The position numbers and the translations under genes were made by a program. DNA of 5,605 nucleotides from Comamonadaceae bacterium (GTDB lineage: Bacteria; Pseudomonadota; Gammaproteobacteria; Burkholderiales; Burkholderiaceae_C), in assembly GCA_024642025.1 (NCBI GenBank), contig JAHEBY010000189.1:1-5605 (forward strand), read 5' to 3'. The notes under the pieces were generated by a model. The model saw only the letters and a program-made list of their open reading frames with translations, was not told the DNA's origin and did not search any database. This document shows, piece after piece, positions 5,020 to 5,605 of this stretch (its first letter is position 1; each line of letters begins with the position of its first letter).

Positions 5020-5605
5020 GTTCGATAGTTCATTTGAAATTTGGCGACCCGCTCACTTGCCATCCGCACGGCAGCAACGACTTTTTCATTGCCAGCCAGC
5101 GGCCCCCAAAGCACGGGGTCCGCGCAGAACGCTGCAGTCGGGTCTGCGGCTTCACAAATCGCGTGAGCTGTGGCTTCGTCCATCGCCTGATCGTGGTAGG
5201 TATAGGCAATCTCGCCCCTGTGCCAACGCTGCAAATAAGCAAGGAATAGCGCAGGCAGGATCGCAACACTGGCAATGGACTCATGGCGTTCGAGTCGCTC
5301 ACGGACGGTGGGCGTAATGAACCCCGGGATTTTCGAGAATCCGTCCATTGCAACGCGCTGATTGGTGTCCTGTATGGCTGGATTGCCAAATCGGTCGAGG
5401 ACCACATCGCGATAGGCCGCCAAATCGATCGGACTGGGCGAAAGCACAGGGATCACATCGTTGGTAACGTAGTCATAGGCAAAGCGGCGAATGGCGTCGT
5501 CATGCGTGCCTTCGTGGATGAACTGGTAACCCACCAGCGTGCCCGCCCACGCGATGCAGCTATGGGTGGCGTTCAGGAGCCTGATTTTTGCTTCTTCAAA
5601 AGGTG
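5016..5605 (-). CDS. dalD: Mannitol dehydrogenase family protein, probably D-arabinitol 4-dehydrogenase (5' part outside window)
   Basis: C-terminal 195 residues of a polyol-specific long-chain dehydrogenase (usually about 450-490 residues), which oxidises D-mannitol to fructose or D-arabinitol to D-xylulose with NAD. The frame stays open to the right edge, so the GTG at 5534 is internal. The first visible residues PFEEAKIRLLNATH contain the family catalytic pattern K-x4-N-x2-H (Lys295, Asn300 and His303 in Pseudomonas mannitol 2-dehydrogenase). It continues into SCIAWAGTLVGYQFIHEGT, then DTNQRVAMDGFSKIPGFI, typical of the C-terminal domain. The wording is closer to what I recall of DalD than of MtlK, so the arabinitol assignment is moderate while the family is sure. 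It lies upstream of, and overlaps, the SDR gene in the same operon. The N-terminal NAD-binding half is not visible. Confidence 0.85.
   Translation of the reverse strand, partial: PFEEAKIRLLNATHSCIAWAGTLVGYQFIHEGTHDDAIRRFAYDYVTNDVIPVLSPSPIDLAAYRDVVLDRFGNPAIQDTNQRVAMDGFSKIPGFITPTVRERLERHESIASVAILPALFLAYLQRWHRGEIAYTYHDQAMDEATAHAICEAADPTAAFCADPVLWGPLAGNEKVVAAVRMASERVAKFQMNYRT

Noticed and set aside
1..5605. Search for a mobile element, phage, defence system, CRISPR array or structural RNA gene
   Set aside because: Coding regions fill almost the whole window with recognised chromosomal families; no repeated spacers, terminal inverted repeats, integrase or tRNA cloverleaf was visible, and no gap exceeds 111 bp.

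Overview
The window reads as ordinary chromosomal DNA from a betaproteobacterium, most likely Burkholderiales and plausibly Comamonadaceae. The best evidence is the phosphoglycerate kinase, whose sequence (for example ITEDTRIRASVPC, GPLLAAE and GSKVSTKLTILKSL) matches what I remember of that group. Coding density is high and base composition is moderately GC-rich throughout. I see no insertion sequence, tRNA or rRNA gene, CRISPR array, phage gene or compositional island.

Layout: (1) 1-905, plus strand, is the periplasmic catalytic C-terminal part of an EptA/MCR-type lipid A phosphoethanolamine transferase; its membrane N-terminus lies before the window. (2) 1017-2222, plus strand, is a complete phosphoglycerate kinase gene (pgk). 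A TACAAT box lies in the 111-bp gap before it, and a perfect 13-bp inverted repeat lies in the codons for the inter-domain region. (3) 2267-3235, plus strand, is an exported lytic transglycosylase combining Sel1-like repeats, a proline-rich linker and an SLT domain. It starts 44 nt after pgk with no visible terminator between them. (4) On the minus strand, read from the right edge, is the 3' end of a polyol catabolic operon. It holds the C-terminal part of a mannitol/D-arabinitol dehydrogenase (5605-5016), a short-chain sorbitol/L-iditol-type dehydrogenase (5019-4213, overlapping by ATGA), and an AraC-family regulator (4189-3239, TTG start).

The two blocks converge: the transglycosylase and araC-type genes end 3 bp apart, and both stop codons sit inside one small palindrome. 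Functionally, the left half is envelope modification and remodelling around a glycolytic housekeeping gene. The right half is a sugar-alcohol utilisation unit in which two NAD-dependent dehydrogenases would convert polyols to ketoses (fructose or xylulose type) under an AraC regulator; the transporter and kinase usually found with such genes would lie beyond the right edge.

I found no convincing new system. The item most worth checking is the perfect hairpin inside pgk. The remaining findings concern gene arrangement and start-site details.
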